Positions 14,651 through 22,602 of a stretch of 64,000 nt of DNA are shown one piece after another. The position numbers and the translations under genes were made by a program. Source of the stretch: Marinirhabdus gelatinilytica. Its GTDB lineage: Bacteria; Bacteroidota; Bacteroidia; Flavobacteriales; Flavobacteriaceae. Position 1 is the stretch's first letter. Each line of letters starts with the position of its first letter. The stretch covers positions 1 through 64,000 of the forward strand of contig NZ_QRAO01000006.1 in the NCBI RefSeq assembly GCF_003353425.1, written 5' to 3'. The notes beneath the pieces are model-generated. The model was given only the letters and a program-made list of their open reading frames with translations. It was not told the origin of the DNA and searched no databases.

Positions 14651-17191
14651 TTATATTAAGTTAAACTGCTCAAAGTGGTGGTTTAAGTGTTTCCGTTCTA
14701 ATAGATACGATTCGTATTTGTTTAGCTCTCCAAAGACCAGATTCTTTAAAACCGCATCGGGATTTTCTTCAAAAAACTGTAAATACCTGTAGCGCTGTTC
14801 TAAAAACTTCTGTTTTGCGGTTTCTAAATCCGGATGCTTTAATGGTGCTAACGTGTCTTTTTCCAACTGCGGAAATTGTGAGTTCTGTGGAAATCTCTCG
14901 TAGTTATATAAACTGTCGCGAACTTTATCCAAATACTTTTCCGGCGTGGCAATTTCAAAATCCTGAATCTCGCCAGCGGTTATTCTATACGTATATTCCA
15001 AATGTTCCAGCATATGCTGTGGAGTCATTATCCCCCACTTGGGCTTTGTGTCTTCTGAAAGTTTATTGAGACAAGATTTAATCTTTTCCGTGGTCATTTC
15101 AGTAAAGACTTCTTGTTTCTTTTCAACCATTGTTAAAATAGTTGCGATACACACTAATGGGTCTTCTTTTTCCGCTCCTTCTGGTAAAATAGCGTTGGCA
15201 GCATCTACGTTGGCATCAAAAATTTCAACATACCATTTTACAATGCCGCTGGGATGCTCTTTTCCGCGGCTATCTCTGTCTACTTTTTGTTTGCACGTTA
15301 AACGTACGTACAAAGTGTCGTTGTGATAAATTGGACGTAAAAACCTAATTTCTTCCAATCCATAATTAGCCGCCACAGGGCCTTTGTTAGGATACACAAA
15401 TAATCCGGCAGCCATTGAAATGATAAAATAGCCATGGGCGGTTCGTTTTTCAAAAATACTTCCGTCCAGACTCGTGATGTCGGTATGTGCATAAAAGTGG
15501 TCCCACGTTAAATTTCCGAAGTTCACAATATCGGTATCTGTAATCGTTCGGTTATGGGTTTTAATAGACATTCCCGGTTTGATGTCTTCCCAATGGTATG
15601 CAAATGGGTGTTTTGGCGATTCTTTATAATTGGCTTTAGCTTGATAAATTCCTGTAACCTCCGTCAATGTTGTTGGGCTTCCCTGGATGGCACAACGTTG
15701 CAAATAATGCTTTATGCCTCGCATTCCTCCCATTTCCTCGCCACCTCCAGCACGTCCCGGACCACCGTGAATTAATCCGGGTAAAGGCGAACCGTGCCCT
15801 GTACTTTGTTTGGCAGATTCTCGGTTCAATATTAAAATACGTCCGTGATGTGTGGCCGCATTTACAGCATACTCCCTGGCTATCTTATCGTCATTTGTCA
15901 CGATTGAGCTTACCAACGAACCTTTCCCCATCTTTGCTAATTTAATAGCATCTTCCAGCGTATCATAGGGCATAATTGTACTCACAGGACCAAAGGCTTC
16001 GGTCACGTGGGCATTTTCGTTTTGCAACGGATTGTCTTCTCTTAGCAAAATAGGTTTTATAAATGCACCTTTTTCAGCATCGGCTCCTAATGCTTCAAAA
16101 TCATTAGTATTTCCGTAGACAATTTTAGCAGTTTCTGAAATTTTAGCAACTTGCTCCCGCACGCTGTCTCTTTGGGCATTGCTCACGAGACTTCCCATTC
16201 GTACTTCTTTGAGTCGTGGGTCGCCAATGGTCACTTTGTCCAACTGATTGGCAAGCGCGATCTGTACATCTTCCACTAAATCTTGTGGAACGATGATACG
16301 ACGGATAGCCGTACATTTTTGACCACATTTGGTCGTCATTTCATTGCGGACTTCCTTGATAAACAAATCAAATTCCGGAGTTCCAGGTACAGCATCTTTT
16401 CCTAAAATAGCAGCATTTAAACTATCGGCTTCCATCGTGAATGGCACCGATTCTGCTGTTAACTGGGGGTGTGTTTTTAATTGGCGACCAATCTTTGCGG
16501 AACCTGTAAATGTAACCACGTCCTGAGAGCCAACGGTATCTAGAATATTTTTAGCCGTCCCTGAAATAAGCTGCAGAGCGCCTTCCGGTAAAATTCCTGA
16601 TGCGATGATTTCTCTTACAACGGCTTCGGTCAAATAAGCTGTTTGTGGTGCAGGCAAAACCACGGCCGGCATTCCTGCCATCCAATTTACCGCACACTTT
16701 TCCAGCATTCCCCAAACTGGGAAATTAAAAGCGTTGATGTGTACCGCCACCCCTTCGCGAGGCACCATAATGTGATGTGCCATAAATCGGCCACCACGAG
16801 ACAAATCGATAGGATCACCTTCAACGTGATACGTTTGGTTGGGAAATAATTTACGCAATGAAGCATTGGCAAACAAGTTTCCAAATCCACCCTCAATGTC
16901 TACCCAACTATCGCGTTTTGTGGCGCCTGTTCGGTAACTGATTTCGTAAAATTGTTGTTTTCTTTTGGTCAAGTACAAAGCAAGGCTCTTCAACATATTT
17001 CCACGTTGCTGGAAGGTCATTTTTCGCAACGTGTCGCCATTGTCACGACCATATTGTAAAATGGATGGGATGTCCAAGCCTTCTACAGTGGTACTAGTAA
17101 AATGTTCGCCCGTAATGGAATCGTACACAGGAGCACCTTCGCCCTGCCCAGATTGCCATTGCCCGTGTATGTAGTGTTGTGTTTTTTGCAT
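14651..17191 (-). CDS. paaZ: PaaZ oxepin-CoA hydrolase/semialdehyde dehydrogenase with C-terminal DinB-like domain
   Basis: PaaZ hydrolytically opens oxepin-CoA and oxidises the resulting aldehyde to 3-oxo-5,6-dehydrosuberyl-CoA. The N-terminal aldehyde dehydrogenase (~1-515) has VTFTGSAKIGRQL and the catalytic Cys in TTKCGQKCTAIRR. The MaoC-like hydratase (~530-680) has the Asp/His site in TWDHFYAHTDITSL and FEKRTAHGYF. At 846 residues it is ~165 longer than E. coli PaaZ. The extra C-terminus (from ~697) has WGIMTPQHMLEHLEYTY and ERKHLNHHFEQFNL, which resembles DUF1569/DinB-type metal-binding bundles. A start 9 bp after the paaJ stop indicates tight coupling. Confidence 0.93.
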   Translation of the reverse strand: MQKTQHYIHGQWQSGQGEGAPVYDSITGEHFTSTTVEGLDIPSILQYGRDNGDTLRKMTFQQRGNMLKSLALYLTKRKQQFYEISYRTGATKRDSWVDIEGGFGNLFANASLRKLFPNQTYHVEGDPIDLSRGGRFMAHHIMVPREGVAVHINAFNFPVWGMLEKCAVNWMAGMPAVVLPAPQTAYLTEAVVREIIASGILPEGALQLISGTAKNILDTVGSQDVVTFTGSAKIGRQLKTHPQLTAESVPFTMEADSLNAAILGKDAVPGTPEFDLFIKEVRNEMTTKCGQKCTAIRRIIVPQDLVEDVQIALANQLDKVTIGDPRLKEVRMGSLVSNAQRDSVREQVAKISETAKIVYGNTNDFEALGADAEKGAFIKPILLREDNPLQNENAHVTEAFGPVSTIMPYDTLEDAIKLAKMGKGSLVSSIVTNDDKIAREYAVNAATHHGRILILNRESAKQSTGHGSPLPGLIHGGPGRAGGGEEMGGMRGIKHYLQRCAIQGSPTTLTEVTGIYQAKANYKESPKHPFAYHWEDIKPGMSIKTHNRTITDTDIVNFGNLTWDHFYAHTDITSLDGSIFEKRTAHGYFIISMAAGLFVYPNKGPVAANYGLEEIRFLRPIYHNDTLYVRLTCKQKVDRDSRGKEHPSGIVKWYVEIFDANVDAANAILPEGAEKEDPLVCIATILTMVEKKQEVFTEMTTEKIKSCLNKLSEDTKPKWGIMTPQHMLEHLEYTYRITAGEIQDFEIATPEKYLDKVRDSLYNYERFPQNSQFPQLEKDTLAPLKHPDLETAKQKFLEQRYRYLQFFEENPDAVLKNLVFGELNKYESYLLERKHLNHHFEQFNLI

Positions 17192-17200
17192 TCTTCTGAA

Positions 17201-18412
17201 TTATAAATTCACATTTTCAATTATTGCTGCATAGCCTTGTCCCACGCCAATGCACATTGTAACCAATGCGTATCGTTTTCCGGTTTCTTGTAATTCCAAA
17301 GCTGCAGAATATGCTATTCGCGTTCCTGTTACCCCTAGCGGATGACCAATAGCGATAGAACCACCATTCGGGTTTATCCTAGGGTCATCATCTTCTAATC
17401 CCCATTCTCTAATACAGGCCAAAGCTTGTGATGCAAAGGCTTCATTAAGTTCTATGATGTCTATATCCTCCATGGTCAAGCCTGCTTTTTTCAGTGCTTT
17501 GTTTGACGCTTCTACAGGACCAATCCCCATAATTCTTGGCTCCACACCCACTACTGCTGAAGATACTATCCTTGCCAAGGGTTTTAAGTTATACTTCTTT
17601 ACGGCATCTTCGGAAGCAATAATCGTAGCAGCGGCACCATCATTCAATCCCGATGCATTTCCTGCTGTAACACTTCCGCCCTCTTTTTTAAAGGCTGGAC
17701 GTAGTTTTGCCAAGATTTCTTTTGTGGTCGTGGGTTTTATAAACTCGTCTTCCTTAAAGATAATTGGGTCTTTTTTTCGCTGCGGAATTTCAACCGGAAC
17801 GATTTCTTTTGCCAATCGGCCGCTCTTTTGAGCTTCGGTAGCTTTCATCTGGCTATGGTAGGCAAATGCATCTTGGTCTTCTCTTGAAATATTGTGCTTT
17901 TCAACTAAATTTTCAGCAGTGACGCCCATTCCGTCAGTTCCGTATAGTTCTTGCATCTTGGGATTAATAAAGCGCCAACCAAAAGACGAATCGTACATTT
18001 TACTATCGTTTCCGAAGGGAGAGGCACTTTTAGAAATCACCCAAGGCCCGCGTGTCATATTCTCCACACCGCCTGAAATAAATACATCGCCATCGCCAGC
18101 CTTAATCGCACGATTGGCGTGGATAATTGCCGAAAGTCCGCTACTGCACAATCTGTTTACCGTTTCTCCAGGCACCGTGTATGGCAATCCTGCCAAAAGC
18201 AAACTCATACGAGCTACGTTTCGGTTATCTTCTCCGGCTTGGTTGGCACAGCCCATAATCACATCATCGTAAGCTTCCTGCGGGATGTTGGGGTTTCTTT
18301 TTACTAGTTCCTTCATTACAAGGGCACCTAAGTCGTCCGTTCGCACAGCGCCTAGTGTTCCTTTATAATTTCCTATGGGCGTTCGTACGCCGTCTATGAT
18401 ATATGCTTCCAT
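17201..18412 (-). CDS. paaJ: 3-oxoadipyl-CoA / 3-oxo-5,6-dehydrosuberyl-CoA thiolase
   Basis: I start at 18412 (MEAYIIDGVRTPIGNYKG); the upstream open codons (Phe/Arg alternation) are translated repeat DNA. The 403-residue thiolase has the nucleophilic Cys in VNRLCSSGLSAI, the catalytic His in GGSIAIGHPLGVTG and the second Cys in VTMCIGVGQG. It cleaves 3-oxo-5,6-dehydrosuberyl-CoA and 3-oxoadipyl-CoA to acetyl-CoA and succinyl-CoA in the last steps of the pathway. paaZ follows after 9 bp. A gene-free inverted-repeat block directly abuts its start codon. Confidence 0.94.
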   Translation of the reverse strand: MEAYIIDGVRTPIGNYKGTLGAVRTDDLGALVMKELVKRNPNIPQEAYDDVIMGCANQAGEDNRNVARMSLLLAGLPYTVPGETVNRLCSSGLSAIIHANRAIKAGDGDVFISGGVENMTRGPWVISKSASPFGNDSKMYDSSFGWRFINPKMQELYGTDGMGVTAENLVEKHNISREDQDAFAYHSQMKATEAQKSGRLAKEIVPVEIPQRKKDPIIFKEDEFIKPTTTKEILAKLRPAFKKEGGSVTAGNASGLNDGAAATIIASEDAVKKYNLKPLARIVSSAVVGVEPRIMGIGPVEASNKALKKAGLTMEDIDIIELNEAFASQALACIREWGLEDDDPRINPNGGSIAIGHPLGVTGTRIAYSAALELQETGKRYALVTMCIGVGQGYAAIIENVNL

Positions 18413-18579
18413 AAAATGAAATCGAAACCGAAATCGAAGTTGAAATCGAAACAACCTTTATTTAGGTTTCATTTTTTTAATTTAATATTCACTTTGAATA
18501 TAGAATGATTAATTTTGAACACCGAATATCGAGATATCACTTCATTATTCTTTATTCTTCGGTTCTATATTCGTTATCT
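18413..18579. repeat. Gene-free inverted-repeat block between paaI and paaJ
   Basis: The whole 167-bp gap is repetitive. Near-tandem GAAATCGAA words occupy 18417-18452. A 9-bp inverted pair joins 18413-18421 with 18467-18475. A second pair is perfect over 10 bp (18496-18505 with 18563-18572), within GAATATNGAA-type words. It resembles the ends of the four-helix-bundle elements without a gene between them. It begins one base upstream of the paaJ start codon and ends at the paaI stop. Confidence 0.7.
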
Positions 18580-18987
18580 TTAATTTTCCCAATCTTTATT
18601 CGTTCTGTACACTACGCCTTTAAAAAGCGCTACTAATTCGTTCTCTCTTTTTACTTCTACTATATTGAAACCTACTTTGGTCTTTTGCAGATTTACGGTA
18701 GCTTCGGCTGTAATGTAATCTCCCTCTTCGAGTGCTTCTATATGATTAATACTAGTTTCTATTGATACCGCATATTTACCGTGGGTATTTGCGGTAAACC
18801 CAAAAGCAGTATCCGCGAGACTATAGCTTATCCCGCCGTGCGCTTTATCCATACTATTGAGCATTTCCTTGCGGATGGTCATTCCCACTTTCACTCTACC
18901 CACTTCACATTCTAGAATTTCAATTCCTAGCCACTGACTATAGGCATCTTGGGATAACATTTTATGTGGGATTTTTTCTCCTTTCAT
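18580..18987 (-). CDS. paaI: Hydroxyphenylacetyl-CoA thioesterase PaaI
   Basis: The 135-residue protein is a hotdog-fold thioesterase. AHGGISYSLADTAFGFTANTHG contains the conserved HGG and acidic Asp of the 4-hydroxybenzoyl-CoA-thioesterase-like active site. IETSINHIEALEEGD follows. PaaI hydrolyses ring-hydroxylated phenylacetyl-CoA and frees CoA trapped by stalled intermediates. It lies within the operon between paaH and paaJ, with four-helix-bundle element 2 directly upstream and a gene-free repeat block directly downstream. Confidence 0.92.
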   Translation of the reverse strand: MKGEKIPHKMLSQDAYSQWLGIEILECEVGRVKVGMTIRKEMLNSMDKAHGGISYSLADTAFGFTANTHGKYAVSIETSINHIEALEEGDYITAEATVNLQKTKVGFNIVEVKRENELVALFKGVVYRTNKDWEN

Positions 18988-18993
18988 ATTTTA

Positions 18994-19431
18994 GCTGTGA
19001 GCCGTGAGCTTTGTGCTTTGAGCAATTAGTCATTTAAGTTTTCTTCTTAATCCCGAAATCATTTTTCCGAGTTCAGTGAGCAACATTCTGTTTTCTTCAA
19101 AAGTTTCTTTTGAAATATAATTTCTTAAAAATGCTTTAGAATTCCAAGTTACACACTCGTGACTTGAATCCCAAGCCATTTTAAGATATCGATTAAAATT
19201 AGCATCTGTACTTCCAGAACCTTCAGAAATATTTGCAGCAATCGAATCTGCAGCCCTTGAAAACTGAGATGACAATCGATACATCTCTTTCTTTGGAAAT
19301 GTGTCAACTAATTTGTTAACTTTTTCTCCGAAGAGAATTGCTTTTTGGTAGACTTGTAAATTTTCAAAACTGAAATGATATTCACTTTCAAACATAGCTT
19401 TTATTTGTGGTTTACACTCATAGCTCACAGC
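18994..19431 (-). mobile_element. Four-helix-bundle element 2 with terminal inverted repeats
   Basis: This 438-bp unit lies between paaH and paaI. The ends 18994-19008 and 19417-19431 are inverted with 13 of 15 matches (GCTGTGAGC words), and the same word is imperfectly repeated just inside each end. The right end covers the stop codon of paaH (TGA at 19425-19427). The repeat sequence is unrelated to that of elements 1, 3 and 4, although unit size and content agree. Confidence 0.65.
19030..19395 (-). CDS. Four-helix-bundle protein (23S rRNA intervening-sequence protein family)
   Basis: I start at 19395 (MFESEYHFSFENLQVYQKA); a start further upstream would lie in the terminal repeat and overlap paaH. 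The 121-residue protein carries the same signatures as the copy in element 1: FPKKEMYRLSSQFSRAADSI, NISEGSGSTDANFNRYLKMA, SSHECVTWNSKAFLRNYI. The two are diverged copies of one subfamily, so they were not duplicated very recently. Nothing ties it to phenylacetate degradation except its location. Confidence 0.9.
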   Translation of the reverse strand: MFESEYHFSFENLQVYQKAILFGEKVNKLVDTFPKKEMYRLSSQFSRAADSIAANISEGSGSTDANFNRYLKMAWDSSHECVTWNSKAFLRNYISKETFEENRMLLTELGKMISGLRRKLK

Positions 19432-20660
19432 CCAAACCTCATACCCTTATTTTTCATCCTTCTCAACAACGGACTACAGCGATATCTATCTTCGTGATAC
19501 ATTTCGTATAATTTATCCATTTGCTCAACACACCAATCAATGCCTTTTTCGTCTGCCCAAGCAAGTAATCCTTTTGGATAATTTACGCCTTTAGTCATTG
19601 CATTATCGATGTCCTTTGCGCTTGCGATATTTAAAAATAGTGCATCTGCAGCTTCGTTTATGAGCATTACTAGAATACGGTTGAAAATATATTGTGCATT
19701 CCTCTCACTCGTGCCTCGTTCATCGGATGCAAGTCGACTGCGCTCAGGTTGACGTTGCTGCATTTTTCCATCTTCATAGTTGTAATACCCTCGTCCAGAT
19801 TTTCTTCCCAAATAACCTGCTTCGGCGAAGCGTTTTTGAGTAAAGGCGGGTTTATATCTAGGGTCGTAGTAGAAGGCTTTAAAAACGGTTTCGGTCACTA
19901 TGTAGTTTACATCGTTTCCTATAAAATCCATTAATTCAAAAGGTCCCATTCTAAATCCACCTACGCTTTTCATCGCGTGGTCTATTTCAAAAAAACTCGC
20001 AATTCCCTCTTCGTAAATTCTAAGCGCCTCGCCATAAAACGGTCTGGCTACACGGTTCACAATAAACCCAGGAGTATCTTTTGCAATGGCTACCACTTTG
20101 CCCCAATTGCCTATGGTTTCTTCCGAAATTTTAAGCGTTTCTTCACTGGTCTGTATCGCGGGAATTACCTCTACCAATTTCATCAACGGTGCCGGATTGA
20201 AAAAGTGAATCCCCACACAACGCTCTGGCTTTTCCAAAGAGGAAGCGATGGAAGCGATGGATAGAGAAGAAGTATTTGAAGCGATGATACATTCTTCTGA
20301 AACATAACCTTCCAACTCCTGAAAGACTTTCTTTTTGATATCCAGATTCTCAACAATCGCCTCGATGGTCATATCGCTATCGCTTAATTCTTTTAGGGAA
20401 TTGACGTAAGTGATATTGTCTTGAATACGATTTTTTTCTTCAGCATCAATGCGCCCTTTTTCAACCAACCGACTCATTATTTTTTCAAGACTTGCTTTTG
20501 CTTTGTCGAGCGCGGCTTGGTTTAAATCGAATAGCTTTACGGTACAACCTGCCGTGGATGCAACTTGTGCAATGCCGCTGCCCATTGTTCCTGCTCCTAT
20601 AATGCCTACTCGGCAGATTGGCGATTGTGGATTGTCGATTTTTGATTGTTGAACTGTCAT
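19425..20660 (-). CDS. paaH: 3-hydroxyacyl-CoA dehydrogenase PaaH
   Basis: The enzyme oxidises 3-hydroxyadipyl-CoA to 3-oxoadipyl-CoA with NAD+. Rossmann motif VGIIGAGTMGSGIAQVAS begins at residue ~18 and the catalytic His lies in CVGIHFFNPAPLMKLVEV. C-terminal helical domains are intact (GRKSGRGYYNYE, IFNRILVMLINEAADALF). Three places look altered by repeats: the N-terminal ~16 residues are encoded by reiterated GATTGTGGATTGT-type words; residues ~302-320 are a repeat A insertion; and the stop codon lies in the terminal repeat of element 2. No alternative ATG lies closer to the Rossmann fold, so I keep the start at 20660. Confidence 0.93.
   Translation of the reverse strand: MTVQQSKIDNPQSPICRVGIIGAGTMGSGIAQVASTAGCTVKLFDLNQAALDKAKASLEKIMSRLVEKGRIDAEEKNRIQDNITYVNSLKELSDSDMTIEAIVENLDIKKKVFQELEGYVSEECIIASNTSSLSIASIASSLEKPERCVGIHFFNPAPLMKLVEVIPAIQTSEETLKISEETIGNWGKVVAIAKDTPGFIVNRVARPFYGEALRIYEEGIASFFEIDHAMKSVGGFRMGPFELMDFIGNDVNYIVTETVFKAFYYDPRYKPAFTQKRFAEAGYLGRKSGRGYYNYEDGKMQQRQPERSRLASDERGTSERNAQYIFNRILVMLINEAADALFLNIASAKDIDNAMTKGVNYPKGLLAWADEKGIDWCVEQMDKLYEMYHEDRYRCSPLLRRMKNKGMRFGL
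19690..19753. repeat. Repeat A copy inserted in frame within paaH
   Basis: The core at 19731-19753 (CGACTGCGCTCAG) matches intergenic repeat A. On the coding strand it gives QPERSRLASDERGTSERN between EDGKMQQR and QYIFNRIL, a region where PaaH homologues normally have a short variable linker. The reading frame is kept. Confidence 0.75.
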
Positions 20661-20674
20661 CTTTTAAGATTGGA

Positions 20675-21122
20675 GATTAACGATTGTGGATTGTGGGTTT
20701 TTGAACTATTTTATTAGTTTATTTGATGCTGTTTTAATACTCGCCACAAATATGGAAATTAATTGATTATTTTCATCTATCAACCTGTCCAACTCTTTTA
20801 GATTCAATATTAATTTTGCTCCTTTTTGAATTTTCATATTTACGTGAGACTCTCTTAATTCCTTTAAACTTATCTTCATTTTGTGAAGAAAATCTCGAGT
20901 CGACTCACCGCTTCGTGCTTCACCATAATTGAGCGCAACAGATGTAGTTGACCTTATTAGTTGCTTTGTTAAATGCTCAGCAGCAAAAGATTTGTCCATA
21001 CTCTTGCAAAGCAGAATAATATCTACCGCAAATTGAATCAATCGTTCTTCTAACTGGTTTGGTTTCATATTTTTAAAGTTTTAATTCAAAAATCAGCAAT
21101 CAAAAATCAGCAATCGTTAATC
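20675..21122 (-). mobile_element. Four-helix-bundle element 3 with terminal inverted repeats
   Basis: This 448-bp unit lies between paaG and paaH. Ends 20675-20692 and 21105-21122 are inverted with 16 of 18 matches (GATTAACGATTG plus GATT). Inside the right end a 14-bp word (CAAAAATCAGCAAT type) is directly repeated. On the left, related words (20611-20655) continue into the N-terminal codons of paaH. The right end is 3 bp from the paaG stop. Confidence 0.65.
20706..21068 (-). CDS. Four-helix-bundle protein, second subfamily
   Basis: The 120-residue all-helical protein belongs to the wider four-helix-bundle family but to a different branch from the copies at 13430 and 19030. Its signature is KQLIRSTTSVALNYGEARSG, STRDFLHKMKISLKELRES, then LKELDRLIDENNQLISIF. 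It aligns with the broken copy at 23419-23765 over most of its length. It sits alone inside element 3 on the operon strand. Function is unknown. Confidence 0.85.
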   Translation of the reverse strand: MKPNQLEERLIQFAVDIILLCKSMDKSFAAEHLTKQLIRSTTSVALNYGEARSGESTRDFLHKMKISLKELRESHVNMKIQKGAKLILNLKELDRLIDENNQLISIFVASIKTASNKLIK

Positions 21123-21125
21123 ATT

Positions 21126-21905
21126 TTACCTCCCTTTAAAATTCGGTTTTCTCTTATTCACAAACGCATCTACTCCTTCAGCATAATCTTCACTTTGAGC
21201 GGCTTCTATTTGTAACTTTCCTTCTAAATCGAGTTGCTCTTTGAGCGAATTTGTCATTGATTCATTCAACAATCGCTTGGTCATCCCCAAAGCCTTGGTG
21301 GGCATTTGTGCTAGCGTTTCTGAAATCTTCGATATTTCCGAAGTAAAATCTTCTACCGAAGTTACCTTATAAATCATTCCCATTGTTTCTGCTTCTGTAG
21401 CAGAAACTTTATCGCCAAGCATCATTAAGGCACTAGCTTTTTGAAAGCCAATTAATCTAGGTAATGTGAACGTCCCACCACTGTCTGGTACCAAGCCAAT
21501 CTTACTGAACGCCTGAATAAAACTCACTTTTTCGTGTGCAACAACAATGTCACAAGCTAGTGCGATGTTTGCTCCCGCTCCCGCAGCTACTCCATTGACT
21601 GCAGCAATGATTGGTTTTTCAATTTCTCTGATGCGCTCTATAATAGGGTTGTAATGCTCTTCGAGAATTTTCTTAAATCCAGGGTTTAATTCTGGCGAAG
21701 TGACTTCTTTTAAATCCTGACCCGCACAAAATGCTTTTCCGTTTCCAGTTAATAAGATAGCTCTTACGTTTTCATCTTTTTCGCAAGCATCTAGTTCATC
21801 CTGTAACAACAACGCCATCTCACGGTTAAAGCTATTGAAGACTTCGGGGCGGTTTAGGGTTAGGGTTGCAACTCCGTTATTAATTTTTTTTATAATTGGT
21901 TTCAT
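21126..21905 (-). CDS. paaG: 1,2-epoxyphenylacetyl-CoA isomerase PaaG
   Basis: I start at 21905 (MKPIIKKINNGVATLTLNRP). The 259-residue crotonase-fold protein converts the ring epoxide made by PaaABCDE into oxepin-CoA and also shifts double bonds later in the pathway. It has FCAGQDLKEV (oxyanion hole, about residue 65), GVAAGAGANIALACDIV (about 105) and GLVPDSGGTFTLPRLIG, whose Asp corresponds to the catalytic Asp of PaaG. The match to PaaG is better than that of the second crotonase at 13838. A gene-free repeat block fills the gap to paaD upstream. Confidence 0.93.
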   Translation of the reverse strand: MKPIIKKINNGVATLTLNRPEVFNSFNREMALLLQDELDACEKDENVRAILLTGNGKAFCAGQDLKEVTSPELNPGFKKILEEHYNPIIERIREIEKPIIAAVNGVAAGAGANIALACDIVVAHEKVSFIQAFSKIGLVPDSGGTFTLPRLIGFQKASALMMLGDKVSATEAETMGMIYKVTSVEDFTSEISKISETLAQMPTKALGMTKRLLNESMTNSLKEQLDLEGKLQIEAAQSEDYAEGVDAFVNKRKPNFKGR

Positions 21906-22007
21906 ATAAGTTTTGAATATCAAATATCGAACAGCAGAATAACGAATGATAAAGTTTTACTTCGGTGTTCGTGATTCATTATTCGATGTTCTGTGTTCAC
22001 TTTTAGT
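21906..22007. repeat. Gene-free inverted-repeat block between paaD and paaG
   Basis: The 102-bp gap consists of GAA-N(4-6)-GAA words in one orientation (about 21915-21950, GAATATCAAATATCGAAC) and their reverse complements (about 21962-21999, TTCGATGTTCTGTGTTC). The two halves pair imperfectly. It starts directly next to the paaG start codon and ends at the paaD stop. The words resemble those at 18496-18572. Confidence 0.65.
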
Positions 22008-22511
22008 CTATTTCAAACATTTAAAGTAATCAAAAGGTTCCTGGCAATCGTCGCATTTAAACAACGCTTTGCAGGCCGTGGAACCAAATTGGCTTACTAA
22101 ATGCGTATTTGTACTCCCACAATTGGTACACTTTACTTTTTTTGCATTGCCAAGCAATACGTCTTTATCTGCACTTTCAGAAAGTGGCCGTGCGATACCG
22201 TAAGTTTCCATTTTTTGAAGTCCCGCTTCGCTTATCCAATCTGTACTCCAGGCTGGAGATAGCACTAGCTCTACCTCAACTTCTTTTCCTTCTTTTACAA
22301 AGGCTGCTCTAAGATCGTCGCCAATCACATCCATCGCCGGGCAGCCACTATATGTTGGCGTTAGTTTAACCTTTATCACTCCATCTTCCTCAATTGCCTC
22401 ACGAATTACGCCTAAATCCAAAACCGTCAAAACCGGGATTTCGGGGTCACTTACTTGCTCCAGGATGGGGATTAGGTGCGGGGCGATATTTGCTGGTTTT
22501 GTTTCGGTCAT
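22008..22511 (-). CDS. paaD: PaaD, phenylacetyl-CoA epoxidase assembly subunit
   Basis: I start at 22511 (MTETKPANIAPHLIPILE); the longer frame upstream is translated repeat B. The 167-residue protein has an N-terminal DUF59/MIP18 domain (QVSDPEIPVLTVLDLGVI, LTPTYSGCPAMDVI) and a C-terminal four-cysteine site (KCTNCGSTNTHLVS ... CKALFKCDDCQEPF) that should bind zinc or iron-sulfur. PaaD is needed for a mature epoxidase and probably acts in metal or cluster delivery rather than catalysis. Confidence 0.93.
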   Translation of the reverse strand: MTETKPANIAPHLIPILEQVSDPEIPVLTVLDLGVIREAIEEDGVIKVKLTPTYSGCPAMDVIGDDLRAAFVKEGKEVEVELVLSPAWSTDWISEAGLQKMETYGIARPLSESADKDVLLGNAKKVKCTNCGSTNTHLVSQFGSTACKALFKCDDCQEPFDYFKCLK

Positions 22512-22525
22512 TATAATTTGGGCTA

Positions 22526-22558
22526 AACACCCCTCCAAATCTCCCCTCAAGGGGAGAC
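22526..22558. repeat. Repeat B copy between paaC and paaD
   Basis: The palindrome CTCCCCTCAAGGGGAG (22541-22556) with the flank ACACCCCTCCAAAT has the same layout as the copies at 28679, 57991 and 58043. It lies in the 91-bp gap between paaC and paaD. Confidence 0.8.
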
Positions 22559-22602
22559 TAAAAAATTTAACTTCGATTTCAGTTTCCCACCTAGGCGGGA
22601 AT

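Noticed and set aside
17201-18454. Longer paaJ start at 18454
   Set aside because: The extra residues are a Phe/Arg alternation from GAAATCGAA repeats; the thiolase begins MEAYIIDGVRTP at 18412.
13430-21068. Four-helix-bundle genes as Avd accessory proteins of a diversity-generating retroelement
   Set aside because: There is no reverse transcriptase gene and no template/variable repeat pair in the window; the units carry only the one gene.
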